Assembly (NCBI GenBank): GCA_030840415.1
Contig: JAVEEO010000418.1
Coordinates: forward strand, 1-7,752
From: Pseudonocardiales bacterium
Lineage (GTDB): Bacteria > Actinomycetota > Actinomycetes > Mycobacteriales > Jatrophihabitantaceae
Reading direction: 5' to 3'
DNA: 7,752 bases
The position numbers and the translations under genes are program-made. Within the stretch, counting starts at the first letter, position 1; each line of letters begins with the position of its first letter. Below the pieces are notes generated by a model. The model had not been told where the DNA came from, searched no databases, and saw only the letters and a list, made by a program, of their open reading frames with translations. Positions 7,566 through 7,752 of the stretch are shown here, piece by piece.

Positions 7566-7654
7566 CGCCCTTCCTCTCGACGTCGGAACCGCGCTTGCGG
7601 GGCCGAGACCGCACCGGCCGCGCCAACTGGCGGCTGCCGTGCCGGGGCTGGGAA
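7566..7654 (-). other. Intergenic gap without a visible promoter
   Basis: These 89 bases separate the probable upstream stop from the ATG of the 1331-residue gene. They are uniformly GC-rich. I find no AT-rich -10 box and no TTGACA-like -35 box on the minus strand, which favours read-through from the upstream gene. A weak inverted repeat at 7617-7634 (minus strand GCCGCC, loop AGTT, then GGCGCGGC with a two-base bulge) could fold into a small hairpin, but no T-run follows it. I treat it as chance or at most a weak attenuator. Confidence 0.4.
7568..7578 (-). promoter_or_regulatory. Shine-Dalgarno sequence of the 1331-residue gene
   Basis: On the minus strand the bases GAGAGGAAGGG precede the ATG at 7565. 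The GAGG core lies 7 bases before the ATG, within the normal range, and GGAAGG offers a second, closer pairing. This purine-rich run fixes the start. The same frame is open further upstream, but that extension is Arg-rich and low in hydrophobic residues, as expected for non-coding GC-rich DNA. Confidence 0.8.
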
Positions 7655-7752
7655 CTAGCGGGTGCCGCCGGAGCCGACGGTCTCGAGAGCGCGGCGGACG
7701 CCGGAGGCGCTGCGCTGCAGGGCAGGGAGAATGCCGATCGGTCGAACGGCGG
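7655..7752 (-). CDS. C-terminal end of an upstream gene, product unknown (partial)
   Basis: One minus-strand frame is open from the right edge to a TAG at 7657-7655. It gives about 31 residues ending LETVGSGGTR, with a short Arg/Ala/Leu stretch before it that could be a helix. I count 26 of its 31 sense codons ending in G or C, somewhat more than in the competing Pro/Ser/Ala-rich frame, and the tail reads like a natural C terminus. The fragment is too short to identify a family. It has the same orientation as the two large genes and lies 89 bases before the next start, so it may belong to the same transcript. Two other frames are also open here, so the call rests on codon bias and the tidy stop and could be wrong. 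Confidence 0.5.
   Translation of the reverse strand, partial: AVRPIGILPALQRSASGVRRALETVGSGGTR

Noticed and set aside
6361..7626. 421-codon minus-strand open frame overlapping the start of the first giant gene
   Set aside because: It is Arg/Pro/Gly-rich with no hydrophobic pattern, overlaps the well-supported ATG gene in another frame, and lacks the module repeat pattern. It is a shadow.
7617..7634. Possible hairpin terminator after the upstream stop codon
   Set aside because: The stem is short and bulged, no T-run follows it, and small GC inverted repeats are expected by chance in DNA of this composition.

Overview
The window is very GC-rich (about 70% by eye, not counted). Codons end almost always in G or C, there is a GTG start, and stops are TGA or TAG. 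This fits a high-GC actinobacterium; other high-GC bacteria (for example a myxobacterium) cannot be excluded, because no ribosomal or taxonomic marker gene is present. I see no RNA genes, mobile elements, CRISPR arrays or inverted-repeat boundaries.

All credible genes are on the minus strand, so the biological order runs from the right edge to the left. At the right edge (7655-7752) is what looks like the last 31 or so codons of an upstream gene, ending in TAG. After an 89-base gap with no evident promoter comes a complete gene of 1331 codons (7565-3570), with a good Shine-Dalgarno sequence before its ATG. Its TGA overlaps the GTG start of a second giant gene in a GTGA junction (3570-3573). 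I read this second gene continuously to the left edge: 1191 codons without a stop, so its C terminus lies outside the window. It has no internal ATG before about residue 243, so it is easy to miss if only ATG starts are considered.

The first protein is a chain of about ten Ig/fibronectin-III-like beta-sandwich modules (residues 1-915), a Gly/Ser/Pro linker, and a different mixed helix/strand C-terminal region of about 400 residues. The second protein is cysteine-free as far as it is visible. It has a beta-rich N-terminal third, a more helical middle and a beta-rich, aromatic-rich C-terminal part. Neither has a recognisable Sec/Tat signal peptide, membrane segment, cell-wall anchor or catalytic motif. 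I cannot assign either to a named family.

The overlapping genes imply coupled translation and probably a shared complex or process. The best inference is a pair of large structural, adhesive or binding proteins, either kept inside the cell or exported by a route that does not use a classical signal peptide. This is the most interesting point in the window. The function remains unknown from sequence alone.
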